Part shown: positions 44,684-53,341 of the stretch, piece after piece
Layout: the number at the start of each line of letters is the position of its first letter
Position numbering within the stretch: position 1 is the first letter of the stretch
NCBI GenBank assembly: GCA_040755395.1
Contig: JBFMAX010000001.1
Coordinates: forward strand, 186,001-250,000
Source: Nitrospirota bacterium
GTDB lineage: Bacteria; Nitrospirota; Nitrospiria; Nitrospirales; Nitrospiraceae
Direction: 5' to 3'
Length of the DNA: 64,000 nt
Program-made: the position numbers and the translations under genes
The notes under the pieces: model-generated
Databases searched by the model: none
What the model saw: the letters and a program-made list of their open reading frames with translations, nothing else
What the model was told of the DNA's origin: nothing

Positions 44684-45481
44684 ATGCAGAAACCCACTCC
44701 ATCACAAGTCGCGTCCGGGGGCATTGCCCCTGCGATTGTCGGACCGAGCAAGGACATGAAAGACATCTACATCGTGGCCGGGGTCGTCCTGATCCTGGCC
44801 GTGATCATCGGCGTCTTCTGGGTCTATTCGCCGCCGGGCGAGCCCATCACCACGCCGGGCGCGTCGGACAAGCTGGAGACGGCGCAAGTCTCCAGCGCGC
44901 TCTGGACACCCGCCACGTCCCTGCCCGAGCCGGCTATGCCAGACCCGGCCGTGAGCGCCGAGCCGGACGTCCTCCACGCCGACGTCTACTTCGAGGTCGG
45001 CCGCAAGGGCTTGACCGACGAAGGCAAGGCCCTGCTTCAGCACCAGGCCGAGTTTCTGAAGAGCCACCCGGATTATGGCGTCCTCGTTCAGGGCTCTACC
45101 GACCAACAGGGCTCGGCGAGCTACAACAAGACGCTCGGCCTGAAGCGGGCGGAATCGGTGAAGCAGTTTCTCGTCGGCGTAGGCGTACCGGACACGACCA
45201 TCAAGATCGTGAGTCTGGGGGAAGAGGGTGCGCTCTGCGCGGACATCAGTGATATCTGTCGCAAGATAAACCGGCGCGTCCATCTGGAACTGCGCCGCAT
45301 CGGCAAGGAGCACCTTATCCTGACTTCGCCGACGGTAACTGAGGCGATCCAGGAGCCGACTTCGATCCCTTCCGAAGCACAGGCCAACTCAGAAAGCGAT
45401 CTCGGCACAGACGGGCTGCGGAACGAGGGGGAGGCGGTTTCCAAGACCGAATCGGTTCAGGAGCCGGTTCTCTCTCACTGA
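44684..45481 (+). CDS. Membrane-anchored OmpA-domain protein
   Basis: 265 residues. A cytoplasmic N-terminus, one TM helix (IYIVAGVVLILAVIIGVFWV, ~28-47), a linker, then an OmpA C-terminal domain (~95-205) with DVYFEVGRKGL, NKTLGLKRAESVKQFL and NRRVHLEL that binds peptidoglycan. The last ~55 residues are Ser/Glu-rich. ATG 44684 follows AAGGAGGAACC. It is monocistronic, convergent with the response regulator. Confidence 0.85.
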   Translation: MQKPTPSQVASGGIAPAIVGPSKDMKDIYIVAGVVLILAVIIGVFWVYSPPGEPITTPGASDKLETAQVSSALWTPATSLPEPAMPDPAVSAEPDVLHADVYFEVGRKGLTDEGKALLQHQAEFLKSHPDYGVLVQGSTDQQGSASYNKTLGLKRAESVKQFLVGVGVPDTTIKIVSLGEEGALCADISDICRKINRRVHLELRRIGKEHLILTSPTVTEAIQEPTSIPSEAQANSESDLGTDGLRNEGEAVSKTESVQEPVLSH

Positions 45482-45486
45482 CGGCG

Positions 45487-45524
45487 CGGGAAGGGCTGCG
45501 GTTATCCCCGCCGTCCTTCCCATC
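45487..45524. terminator. Hairpin between convergent genes
   Basis: GGGAAGGGCTGCGG and CCCCGCCGTCCTTCCC pair imperfectly around a TTAT loop. It stands between two gene ends and could stop transcription from both sides; no long T run. Confidence 0.35.
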
Positions 45525-45571
45525 CGTGTGTCTTCCCGGTCTCCTTGTTCCTTACGCTTTGAAGGTCGGAA

Positions 45572-46465
45572 TCAGGCCGGTTCATAAAACCGGTAGGTGT
45601 TGCCGCCCTGCTCCTTCGCCTGGTCCATCGCCTGTTCCGCGTGGGCCAGCAACTCGTGGATCTCGTGAGGGTCCAGCGGATAGACCGTGATGCCGAGGCT
45701 GGCCGTGACCGTCGTCGGCTGCACGTCCAGCTCGAACGGTTTGGCGAAGAGTCCCAGAACCCGCTTGGCGACGATGTCCATGTCGGCCTTGCAGTTGATG
45801 CCTTCCAGCAGGATGGTGAACTCGTCTCCCCCCAGGCGCGCAACCGTGTCCACCTCGCGCATGCATTGCCGCAACCGGTCGGCCGTCATCTTGAGCAACG
45901 CGTCGCCTTTCTCGCGGCCCAGCGTCTGATTGACCTCCTTGAAACGATCGAGGCCGAGCATGACGATGCCCACCTCCTGCTTTTTGCGCTTGCTCATGGC
46001 CAGCGCCCGGCTCATGCGATCCTGGAACAGCGCGCGGTTGGCCAGAGCCGTCAACGGATCGTATTGGGCCAGATACGCCAGGTTCTGCTCCGCCCGTTTC
46101 CGCTCGACGGCGTGGCGCAGCGCGCGCGCCAGTTGGTCCCCGCTCCACTGGCTCTTGACCAAAAAATCCTGCGCTCCGTGTTGGATCGTCTGGCGCTCCA
46201 AGCTCTCATCCGGTTTGTCGCTCAGGACGACGATCGGCATCCGCGCGAGCGCCGCCTGAATCAGGCTTAAGGTGTCCAGCCCGTGCGTGTCCACGAGCGT
46301 CAGATCCACCATAATCGCGTCAAAGGATTCTCTGGCCAGGCGGCGCAAGGCGGTGCTCAGCCGCTCAACGTGCGTGACTGTGATCTGCCCGCCTCCTGCC
46401 TTGGCAAGCATTTCCTGGGCCTTCCTGGCGTCGATCGGGTTGTCTTCAACGAGCAACACTTTCAT
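45572..46465 (-). CDS. Response regulator-diguanylate cyclase
   Basis: 297 residues. Receiver domain (KVLLVEDNPIDARKA; phospho-Asp in IMVDLTLVDTHG at ~54; Lys in FLVKSQWSG) joined to a GGDEF domain (~135-297) with DPLTALANRALFQDRM and the intact catalytic loop RLGGDEFTILL. Phosphorylation should switch on cyclic-di-GMP synthesis. No RxxD inhibitory site is obvious before the loop. It diverges from the next cyclase gene. Confidence 0.92.
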   Translation of the reverse strand: MKVLLVEDNPIDARKAQEMLAKAGGGQITVTHVERLSTALRRLARESFDAIMVDLTLVDTHGLDTLSLIQAALARMPIVVLSDKPDESLERQTIQHGAQDFLVKSQWSGDQLARALRHAVERKRAEQNLAYLAQYDPLTALANRALFQDRMSRALAMSKRKKQEVGIVMLGLDRFKEVNQTLGREKGDALLKMTADRLRQCMREVDTVARLGGDEFTILLEGINCKADMDIVAKRVLGLFAKPFELDVQPTTVTASLGITVYPLDPHEIHELLAHAEQAMDQAKEQGGNTYRFYEPA

Positions 46466-46778
46466 GGCTGTTCCGGAAGGACGGTTATATCACACCGCCG
46501 GAGTCGGATGAAGTGCAACATATCACGAACGGGACAGCACGGACCCGCCACCCGGTCCCGGAGCTTGGCCGCCGGTCGCCTCCCGCCGTCGCCGTCGGCC
46601 GCTCGGCGTGCTGCGCTGTGGACAGCAAGAGAGCGGCCACGTCCGATGAGGTCGCCCGGCTTCGATGCCCGTTTTTTCCGTTGCGAGCCCGTTGGTGACG
46701 ATTCCACCAAAACACCTGACAAAATGGATGTTTGCTGATAGAGTTTTTTCAGCCACTACGTAGAGGCACCCGTTCCTC
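46466..46778. promoter_or_regulatory. Divergent promoter region of two cyclase genes
   Basis: About 310 bases between starts of divergent genes. No individual promoter element could be assigned with confidence. Short frames on both strands have no motif. Confidence 0.35.
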
Positions 46779-47879
46779 ATGACCGATCATCACGCCGGTG
46801 TCATCGTCAGGCGCTCCTCGTTGCGTCTCCTGCTCGGCCTGCTGCAGGTCCTGTTGACATTCGTTCTGGGTTACCGCCTTCCGCCCTTGGACGCGCTCCG
46901 TCACGCCGACATCGCGTTGATCGGGGTGACGAGCATGCTGCTTCTCCTGGTCCTCTGCCTTCCCGGCTCGGCGCTCGCGGGGAAGCCGTTCGTCTCGCTG
47001 TTGACCCTCGCGAACACGGGAATTCTGATCTTCATGACCCATCAAGCCGGCACGATCGAGCCCTGGCTCTACCTGGGGTACATCCTCGTCATCCTCATGG
47101 CGTCGGTCAGTTCATCCGCTCTGCATCTCTGGGGCCTGGGAGGTCTGGTGTCCGTCGCCTATGGCGTGTCATTGCATGCGGTCGGGGCCATGTTGACCGA
47201 CCATGCCTTGCTCATTCCCGTCCTCTTATCCACGGCTTTGCTCTGCGGCAATAAAACTGAACTCGCCCAGACCGAGCTCAAGCGGATTACGGAATCCGAG
47301 GAACAGGCCCGCTATGAGAAGATGTCCGACGCATTGACCGGACTGCCCAATCGCGCCCAATTCATCGAGCGGGTATGGCGCTCGATCGAGTGCGCCAGGA
47401 ACAATCGGGAATTCCAGTTCGCGATCATCTTCATCGACCTGGACGGGTTCAAACCGATCAACGACGGCCTGGGACACAAAGCCGGAGACGCGGTCTTGAT
47501 CAAGACCGCCAAACGCCTGCAAGCCTGCCTGAGAAAGGGCGACATCGTCGCCCGGTACGGCGGAGACGAATTCACCCTGTTGATCAACAATGTGACGGGC
47601 AAGACCGACGCGATCCGCGTCGCCGAGCGTGTGCTGCGCAAGCTGACGGAACCGATCGACGTCGGCAAGACCGTCCATGTCGGCGCCAGCATCGGCATCG
47701 CCCTCAGCACCAACGTGCACGGCCGCCCCGAGGATCTCATCCGTGACGCCGATCTGGCGATGTACCGCGCCAAATCCCAGGGAAAGGGGAGGTACGAGAT
47801 CAGCGACCAGATTCGAGATACGAAAGTCGGACACGCCGGAGGACGCCCGGCCGAACAGGTTCTCATGCAGTCGCGGTGA
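46779..47879 (+). CDS. Membrane diguanylate cyclase
   Basis: 366 residues. Five or six N-terminal TM helices (~10-155) without a recognisable sensor motif, a short coiled linker (ELAQTELKRITESEEQ), and a GGDEF domain with DALTGLPNRAQFIERV and the intact loop RYGGDEFTLLI. It makes cyclic-di-GMP at the membrane. The next gene begins at its stop (GTGA overlap). Confidence 0.92.
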   Translation: MTDHHAGVIVRRSSLRLLLGLLQVLLTFVLGYRLPPLDALRHADIALIGVTSMLLLLVLCLPGSALAGKPFVSLLTLANTGILIFMTHQAGTIEPWLYLGYILVILMASVSSSALHLWGLGGLVSVAYGVSLHAVGAMLTDHALLIPVLLSTALLCGNKTELAQTELKRITESEEQARYEKMSDALTGLPNRAQFIERVWRSIECARNNREFQFAIIFIDLDGFKPINDGLGHKAGDAVLIKTAKRLQACLRKGDIVARYGGDEFTLLINNVTGKTDAIRVAERVLRKLTEPIDVGKTVHVGASIGIALSTNVHGRPEDLIRDADLAMYRAKSQGKGRYEISDQIRDTKVGHAGGRPAEQVLMQSR

Positions 47880-49834
47880 CCGTTCAGGCTCCGACCGCGG
47901 GAACAAGGGGAACGACTTCCATGTCCATGTTGTCCAGAGCGCTCGCCGCGATGCCGAGGGTGCAGAGCACGCCGCCGGGCCTCCCGGAAACGGGCGGTGA
48001 GACCGCTCAACCGGCCACGGCCATGCGCTACAACTTCCTTCAGTTGCAGACGCTCGTGACCATCGTCCTGAGCTATCAGCTCCTCCTCAGCCCCAATGCG
48101 TTGATCACGCCGGAAGTGGAGATGCTCTCCATCCTGGGCCTGCTGCTGCTCTGCGGCATGCTGATGATCCTCCCGGCTCGCCTCATCACCGCGGACTGGT
48201 TCCCCGGCACGCTGGCCGTCCTGGACACCGGCATCACCTCCCTACTCATTTATTTCTCGGGCAACGCCGGATCCGACCTGTATTTGGCCTATTTCGTCAT
48301 CATCCTGATCGTCACGGCCTCCCGTACGGCGATGCAGATGACGGTGTTCCTGACCCTTGTGACCACGATTTACGGATTCGCCCTCTATCGGGAGATCGAG
48401 GACACGGGGGAGGTGCTGGAACGCCATCTCGTCCGCATTCCGCTTCTCCTGATCATGGCCATTTTTTATCGGCGGACCGCCGAGTCGGTTCGGCTGCTGA
48501 CCTATTACGATCCTGTGACGGGCCTCCCCAATCGGCGGCAATTCGTTCGCTTGCTGGGCCAGCAATTGACGGCCGGGGCGTCCGCCGATCACCGCAAGGC
48601 GCTGCTGTTTCTGGATCTGGACGGGTTCAAGCTCATCAACGACACGTTGGGTCATGTCGTCGGGGATCAACTGCTGAAAGCAGTGGCGGCGCGGCTCAAA
48701 CAATGCCTGCGGACGACCGACACGATCGCACGGTTGGGCCCCGATGAGTTTTCCGTCCTTCTTCCGAACATCGCCGGTCCCGACATTGCGGGTCGGCTGG
48801 CGCAACGGATCCTGGACGCCCTCAGGCCCCCGTTCACGCTGGCCGGCCACGAAGTCTTCGTCACCGCGAGCATCGGCATCGCGATGAGTTCCTCCGAGAA
48901 CGGCGACGCCGGCAGCTTGATCAAGAACGCCGATGCGGCCATGTATCGCGCCAAGGAGCGCGGCAAAAACAGCTACGAGTTCTACTCTCCCGACATGAAC
49001 GCCCAGGCGTACGAGCGCCTGGTTCTGGAAAGCCGCCTTCACAAGGCACTGGAGCGGAACGAGATCATCGTCTATTACCAACCGCAGATTCACCTGCCCT
49101 CGCGCCGCATGATCGGCGTCGAAGCGCTCGCCCGGTGGAAGGACCCGGCCTCCGGCCTCATTCCGCCCGCCAAGTTCATTCCGCTTGCCGAAGAGACCGG
49201 ACTCATCGTGAAGATCGGGGAATCGGTCCTGCGGCAATCCTGCCGTCAACTGAAAGCCTGGCACGACGCCGGTCACACCGCGCTTCAGTTGTCCGTCAAC
49301 CTGTCCATGCGCCAATTCAAGCAGCCCGACTTGGCGAAAACCATCGCCGGGGTCCTCGCCGAGATCGGCATGGAGCCGAGGCATTTGGATTTGGAGCTGA
49401 CCGAAACCTCCATCATGCAGGACGCCGAAGCCGCGCTGAAGGCCTTGAAGGATCTCAAAGCGATGGGGGTTCGCGTTTCGATCGACGATTTCGGCACCGG
49501 CTATTCGTCGTTGATTTATTTGAGGAGATTCCCGATCGACACGCTCAAAATCGACCGCGCGTTTACGCAGGATATGATGACGAGCGCGGACGCCCAGGCC
49601 ATCATCGCCGCCATCATCGCCATGGCCCAGGCGCTCAAGTTGACCGTGATCGCCGAAGGAATCGAAACGGACGAGCAGATCTCGCTGCTACAGAAGCAAG
49701 GCTGCGTTCACGGGCAGGGGTTCGCCTTCAGCAAGCCGGTTTCTGCGGAAGAAATGACCGAATTGCTGAAGACCTGGCCGGGCGGAGTCGGATCCGATCT
49801 TCCCGAAGACCGTCTCCATGTGACACATTCCTGA
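47876..49834 (+). CDS. Membrane GGDEF-EAL protein with degenerate GGDEF
   Basis: 652 residues by the GTG start; ATG 47921 is likelier as the first residues look untypical. Membrane segments (~50-195), then GGDEF and EAL domains. The GGDEF loop reads RLGPDEFSVLL, with Pro for the second Gly, so cyclase activity is doubtful. The EAL domain keeps VEALARW, NLSMRQF, ELTETSIM, SIDDFGTGYSSL and VIAEGIET, which predicts active cyclic-di-GMP hydrolysis. Co-transcribed with the cyclase before it, it could be the opposing enzyme. Confidence 0.9.
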   Translation: MTVQAPTAGTRGTTSMSMLSRALAAMPRVQSTPPGLPETGGETAQPATAMRYNFLQLQTLVTIVLSYQLLLSPNALITPEVEMLSILGLLLLCGMLMILPARLITADWFPGTLAVLDTGITSLLIYFSGNAGSDLYLAYFVIILIVTASRTAMQMTVFLTLVTTIYGFALYREIEDTGEVLERHLVRIPLLLIMAIFYRRTAESVRLLTYYDPVTGLPNRRQFVRLLGQQLTAGASADHRKALLFLDLDGFKLINDTLGHVVGDQLLKAVAARLKQCLRTTDTIARLGPDEFSVLLPNIAGPDIAGRLAQRILDALRPPFTLAGHEVFVTASIGIAMSSSENGDAGSLIKNADAAMYRAKERGKNSYEFYSPDMNAQAYERLVLESRLHKALERNEIIVYYQPQIHLPSRRMIGVEALARWKDPASGLIPPAKFIPLAEETGLIVKIGESVLRQSCRQLKAWHDAGHTALQLSVNLSMRQFKQPDLAKTIAGVLAEIGMEPRHLDLELTETSIMQDAEAALKALKDLKAMGVRVSIDDFGTGYSSLIYLRRFPIDTLKIDRAFTQDMMTSADAQAIIAAIIAMAQALKLTVIAEGIETDEQISLLQKQGCVHGQGFAFSKPVSAEEMTELLKTWPGGVGSDLPEDRLHVTHS

Positions 49835-49911
49835 TTCGAGCTTCCATCCACTGCCGGTCGGCAGTTCCACCGTTTCCGGCGAACTCACGCTGCACGATCC
49901 ACGGTGAGTGA

Positions 49912-50057
49912 TTGAGGCGTGTATCCCGTCGCCGAGAGCAATTCACATGGCTCAGGGTCGAGCAAGCTTGGTTTGGTGTGGGCAAGCAGAGTCAATACAA
50001 CTTGAGGTGTTTATCCCGTCGGCAAGATCCATCACATGGCCTCCGGGTCGAGCAAGC
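49912..50057. repeat. Two diverged 56-base direct repeats, period 90
   Basis: Units at 49912-49967 and 50002-50057 share TTGAGG(C/T)GT(G/T)TATCCCGTCG, CACATGGC and GGGTCGAGCAAGC. They lie in the ~315-base stretch between the GGDEF-EAL gene and the tRNA, where no gene is seen. Confidence 0.7.
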
Positions 50058-50149
50058 AGAGATAAGAAGAAGGGACACTGGAGGGTTTTATCCGCGCACA
50101 TTTAGGTTCGATACTGCGATGAATAGCGCGCGGTCGCGCAAGCGAGGTG

Positions 50150-50224
50150 TGGAGCCGGCGAGTGGGGTCGAACCACCGACCTGCTGATTACGAATCAGCT
50201 GCTCTGCCACTGAGCTACGCCGGC
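50150..50224 (-). tRNA. tRNA-Thr (anticodon CGT)
   Basis: On the minus strand the sequence opens GCCGGCGTAGCTCAGTGGCA and ends CGCCGGCTCCA, giving a 7-base acceptor stem, D arm, an anticodon arm GCTGA-TTCGTAA-TCAGC with anticodon CGT, and T arm GGTTCGACCCC. CCA is encoded. The codon read is ACG (Thr). Confidence 0.95.
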
Positions 50225-50374
50225 TTTCACGGATGTGTCGAGAGGCTGCGCCGTGTCTCTGTCACCGGGCAAAGGCAGTGAATTTATACAGGTCTCCCCG
50301 TCGCCCCGTCAACACGCCCGTGAAGAAATCCGTGACCGTCTCTTGGCGTCGAACCGACGGTCCGTCGACCCGAC

Positions 50375-52393
50375 TCACCGAACCTTCGTGAACGGAAGGA
50401 TGCGCAACGCGGAGCCCTGACCGGCGCCCGGGATACAGATCGGCTCCTGATCGTTCCCGTCTTGCTTCTTTGCCACGCTGCGGACCTGCGCCCGCACATA
50501 CGCGCAAAGTTCTCCGACCTGCACGACACCGTTCTTGTCCATGTCGGCTTCGCCGCGCAACCCTTTCAACAGGTAGTAGGTGAACAGCCCGTGCCGGCCT
50601 TGCTCATAGGCATGGGCTTCCTGCAGCGTGCGATTGCCGATCATGAACATCAGCTTGTCCTCGCGCGACGCGGGCTCTTCGCCGTCCCACATGGGCTCGA
50701 TGCCGCTCCCCGGATCCGCTCCCGGGACCGGTTCCAGCGAGACTTCGAGCATCACCACGGCGCGCTGGACCGACGCCCGGCTCAACGCGTCCAGCAAACG
50801 GCGCAGCGAGAACAATCGGGACCGCGACACGGCGACTCCATCGTAGGGGACGAGCGAGACCGCGCCTGTGACCGGTTCCACAAGCGCCCGCCCTGCGAAA
50901 TAGACATACGCCACGGTGCCTGGTTCCGTGTGGGGCGGAAGCCACTCCTCGAACACTTCGGCCAGGTCGTCTTTCATCGCCTGTTCATTCACCAAGAGCT
51001 TGAGCCGGCTCGCCGGAATCCCCGCCAGCGTCCTGAGGTGGCCGGCCATGACTTGGGCGTCTCGTCCCGCGAACTTGACGTCCGGCATCCCGGCGTCCCG
51101 GAAGGTCTCCACACCGATCGCGATGCCGATGGCCTTCGGCTGTTTGAACCCGGTCCCCGGTTTCGGTAGTTGGTCCACGTCCACAGAGAGCACTTCCACC
51201 TCTTCGTTCTGATCCGGCCTGACCGCGATGAGGAACTTTTTGGGAAGCGGCAAGTGCGCGCCGCTCGATAAGGTCCTGAGCGAGAGGATCAGTTCGGCCT
51301 GTTCCACCTCCTTCACCCCGTCGAGCTTGGCGCTGGCGGTGACCCGCTTCAACTCTCCGGCTTGGAGGTCGCCGACCTCGATGGGATTGGGAAACCGTCC
51401 GATCAGCGACGGGCTACCGCCGAGCAGGGTGTCCACGCCCAAGGCCGGTCCAGGTCCTTCGTTTTTGACTTCGATTTCGATGTTGACCTCCTCGTGGTTC
51501 TCCAGGACCTGATTGCGGTTCTCGTCTCGGACGATCGCGCGGAACGTGAGCTTAGGGCGTTGACCGCCCTCGCTCTGAACAGGCGAAGACCCCGGTTCGG
51601 AAGGGGGAGGCGCCGTCTTTGCCGGAACCTGGTCGCCAGCCTGGACCGGTGTCGACGCCTGAGCCCTCGGCAACGCGGCCCCAGGGTTCTTTCCCCGCAA
51701 TGCCGCCTCGCGGATCTTCGTCGCGGTCCCCAATTGCTTGGCCATGCCTTCCGTGACTTTCTCGATCGCCTGTTCGGCGATCTTGTCGAGACCATGGACC
51801 TCGCAGCTTTCGCCGTCGGTCTCGACTTCGCCGCGCCCGAAGCTCTGGAGCTTCTTGCTGTACAGCACGGCGCCGTCCTCGTCCGTATAGGAAAAGTCCA
51901 GGCCCAGCGTCACCGTCACAGGATACGAGCGCCGGACTTTGCGCGGAATGTAGAGCTCCGTCTGGCTGATTCCCAAGACCACCGTCACGATGCCGTCTGC
52001 GGCGCCGCGCTTCGAGGCGACGTCGCCGACCTGGACTCGTTCGAACACCGTTCCGATCCGGCGGACCACAGCTGCCTTCAACGTCGCGTCGATCGGCAGC
52101 GTTTGCGGCTGTCCGCAGGCGTCGCGATACTGAAGAGCCGCATGGGCCACCGTCTCGTCCAGACTCAGGCGGACCGTGAGCGGGAGCCAATAGCCCGACG
52201 TGAACCCATCCCGGCCGGCGAAGAGCCCGCAACCGGCCAGGAGGGTCGCCAGGCAGACCAGCGCCGGGAGGCCGGCGGCAAGCCGTCCGCCGTGGCCGCT
52301 CAGCTTCGTGATTCGTCGGGCAGTTCCCACAGTACCGCGCTTATACCGGAAATCCGCCGCGGATAACAACCCGCGAGCCAGGTCATGCAGCAT
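50375..52393 (-). CDS. Lipoprotein with inactive caspase-like domain
   Basis: A lipobox LATLLAGC marks export and lipid attachment; a GTG at 52330 would place a normal signal peptide at the N-terminus and is likelier than 52393. The N-terminal part (~60-215) is beta-rich and resembles uncharacterised lipoproteins; then a Pro/Ser linker, a beta-sandwich-like segment (NIEIEVKNEGPGPALG), and a caspase/metacaspase fold (~410-650) opening AIGIAIGVETFRDAG and ending GLFTYYLLKGL. The catalytic His (YYSGHG in active enzymes) is replaced in YVYFAGRAL, and no Cys stands in VVMLEVSLEP. So this is probably a pseudo-peptidase with a binding role. Confidence 0.75.
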   Translation of the reverse strand: MLHDLARGLLSAADFRYKRGTVGTARRITKLSGHGGRLAAGLPALVCLATLLAGCGLFAGRDGFTSGYWLPLTVRLSLDETVAHAALQYRDACGQPQTLPIDATLKAAVVRRIGTVFERVQVGDVASKRGAADGIVTVVLGISQTELYIPRKVRRSYPVTVTLGLDFSYTDEDGAVLYSKKLQSFGRGEVETDGESCEVHGLDKIAEQAIEKVTEGMAKQLGTATKIREAALRGKNPGAALPRAQASTPVQAGDQVPAKTAPPPSEPGSSPVQSEGGQRPKLTFRAIVRDENRNQVLENHEEVNIEIEVKNEGPGPALGVDTLLGGSPSLIGRFPNPIEVGDLQAGELKRVTASAKLDGVKEVEQAELILSLRTLSSGAHLPLPKKFLIAVRPDQNEEVEVLSVDVDQLPKPGTGFKQPKAIGIAIGVETFRDAGMPDVKFAGRDAQVMAGHLRTLAGIPASRLKLLVNEQAMKDDLAEVFEEWLPPHTEPGTVAYVYFAGRALVEPVTGAVSLVPYDGVAVSRSRLFSLRRLLDALSRASVQRAVVMLEVSLEPVPGADPGSGIEPMWDGEEPASREDKLMFMIGNRTLQEAHAYEQGRHGLFTYYLLKGLRGEADMDKNGVVQVGELCAYVRAQVRSVAKKQDGNDQEPICIPGAGQGSALRILPFTKVR

Positions 52394-52432
52394 AATTGAC
52401 AGCCGTTTTTACGGTGGGCTAAGGTCCCCGTC

Positions 52433-53338
52433 ATGGCCGAGTCGCTGGTGCGCCATTCCGAATCGATTTCCGCCGGTTCGCCGCCCCAGAACAAGTGGGC
52501 CTCTTTCGCCGATCTCATTCGCTTGCGCAGTCAATCCGGCACGATGCTCCTGATGCTGCCGGCACTGTGGTCGCTCGTATTGGCTTCGGAGGGCCGGCCG
52601 CCGCTCAAGCTCCTGTTCGTGTTCGTGGCGGGCTCGTTTCTGATGCGGAGCGCGGGCGTCGTGCTGAACGATCTCGCCGACCGGTCGTTCGACCGGCAGG
52701 TCGCGCGCACGCGCGCGCGCCCTTTGGCCTCCGGATCGGTCACTGTCAGCCAGGCGCTGATGCTCGCAGCCGTGCTGATCGGACTAGCGGCGGCCTTGGT
52801 GTTGCTGCTTCCTCCTTTGGCGATCTTCTTGAGCCCGGTCGCCTTGATTCTGGCCGCGGTCTATCCTTATTCCAAGCGGGTGATCCACGTGCCCCAGGCG
52901 ATCCTCGGTCTTGCCTTCGGATGGGGCGTTGTCATGGCCTGGGCTGCGACGCGCAGCTCACTCGACACGCCGGCTTGGTTGCTGTACGGAAGCGCTCTCT
53001 GCTGGGCGGTGGCATACGATACGATCTACGCGTTGCAGGATCGCGAGGACGATCTGCGCATCGGCGTCAAATCGGCGGCGATCTTTTTCGGCTCCCGCAC
53101 TTGGATCGCGGTCGGGGTCACCCTCGGAGCCACGCTGACGCTTCTGGCTCTCGCGGGACGGCTTGCGGAACTGGGCATGGCCTACTATGGCGTTTTGGCC
53201 GTGGTCGGCGGCTTCTTCGCGCGGCAAACTTTCCTACTGCGCGGTTCAATTACTCCACCCGATGCGTTTGCGCTGTTCAAGCAGCACGTCTGGGTGGGTT
53301 GGGCGGTGCTGGCGGGGATGTGGTTGGGATTCTTATGA
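52433..53338 (+). CDS. UbiA-family prenyltransferase
   Basis: 301 residues with about eight TM helices. Both Asp-rich motifs are present: NDLADRSFDRQVARTRARPL and AYDTIYALQDREDDLRIG, which bind the Mg-diphosphate of the prenyl donor. The first motif with its ArgPro sequence is that of 4-hydroxybenzoate polyprenyltransferase-type enzymes, used for ubiquinone or, as MqnP, for menaquinone by the futalosine path. Which quinone is made cannot be decided here. It is convergent with the respiratory operon, 3 bases apart. Confidence 0.88.
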   Translation: MAESLVRHSESISAGSPPQNKWASFADLIRLRSQSGTMLLMLPALWSLVLASEGRPPLKLLFVFVAGSFLMRSAGVVLNDLADRSFDRQVARTRARPLASGSVTVSQALMLAAVLIGLAAALVLLLPPLAIFLSPVALILAAVYPYSKRVIHVPQAILGLAFGWGVVMAWAATRSSLDTPAWLLYGSALCWAVAYDTIYALQDREDDLRIGVKSAAIFFGSRTWIAVGVTLGATLTLLALAGRLAELGMAYYGVLAVVGGFFARQTFLLRGSITPPDAFALFKQHVWVGWAVLAGMWLGFL

Positions 53339-53341
53339 AGG

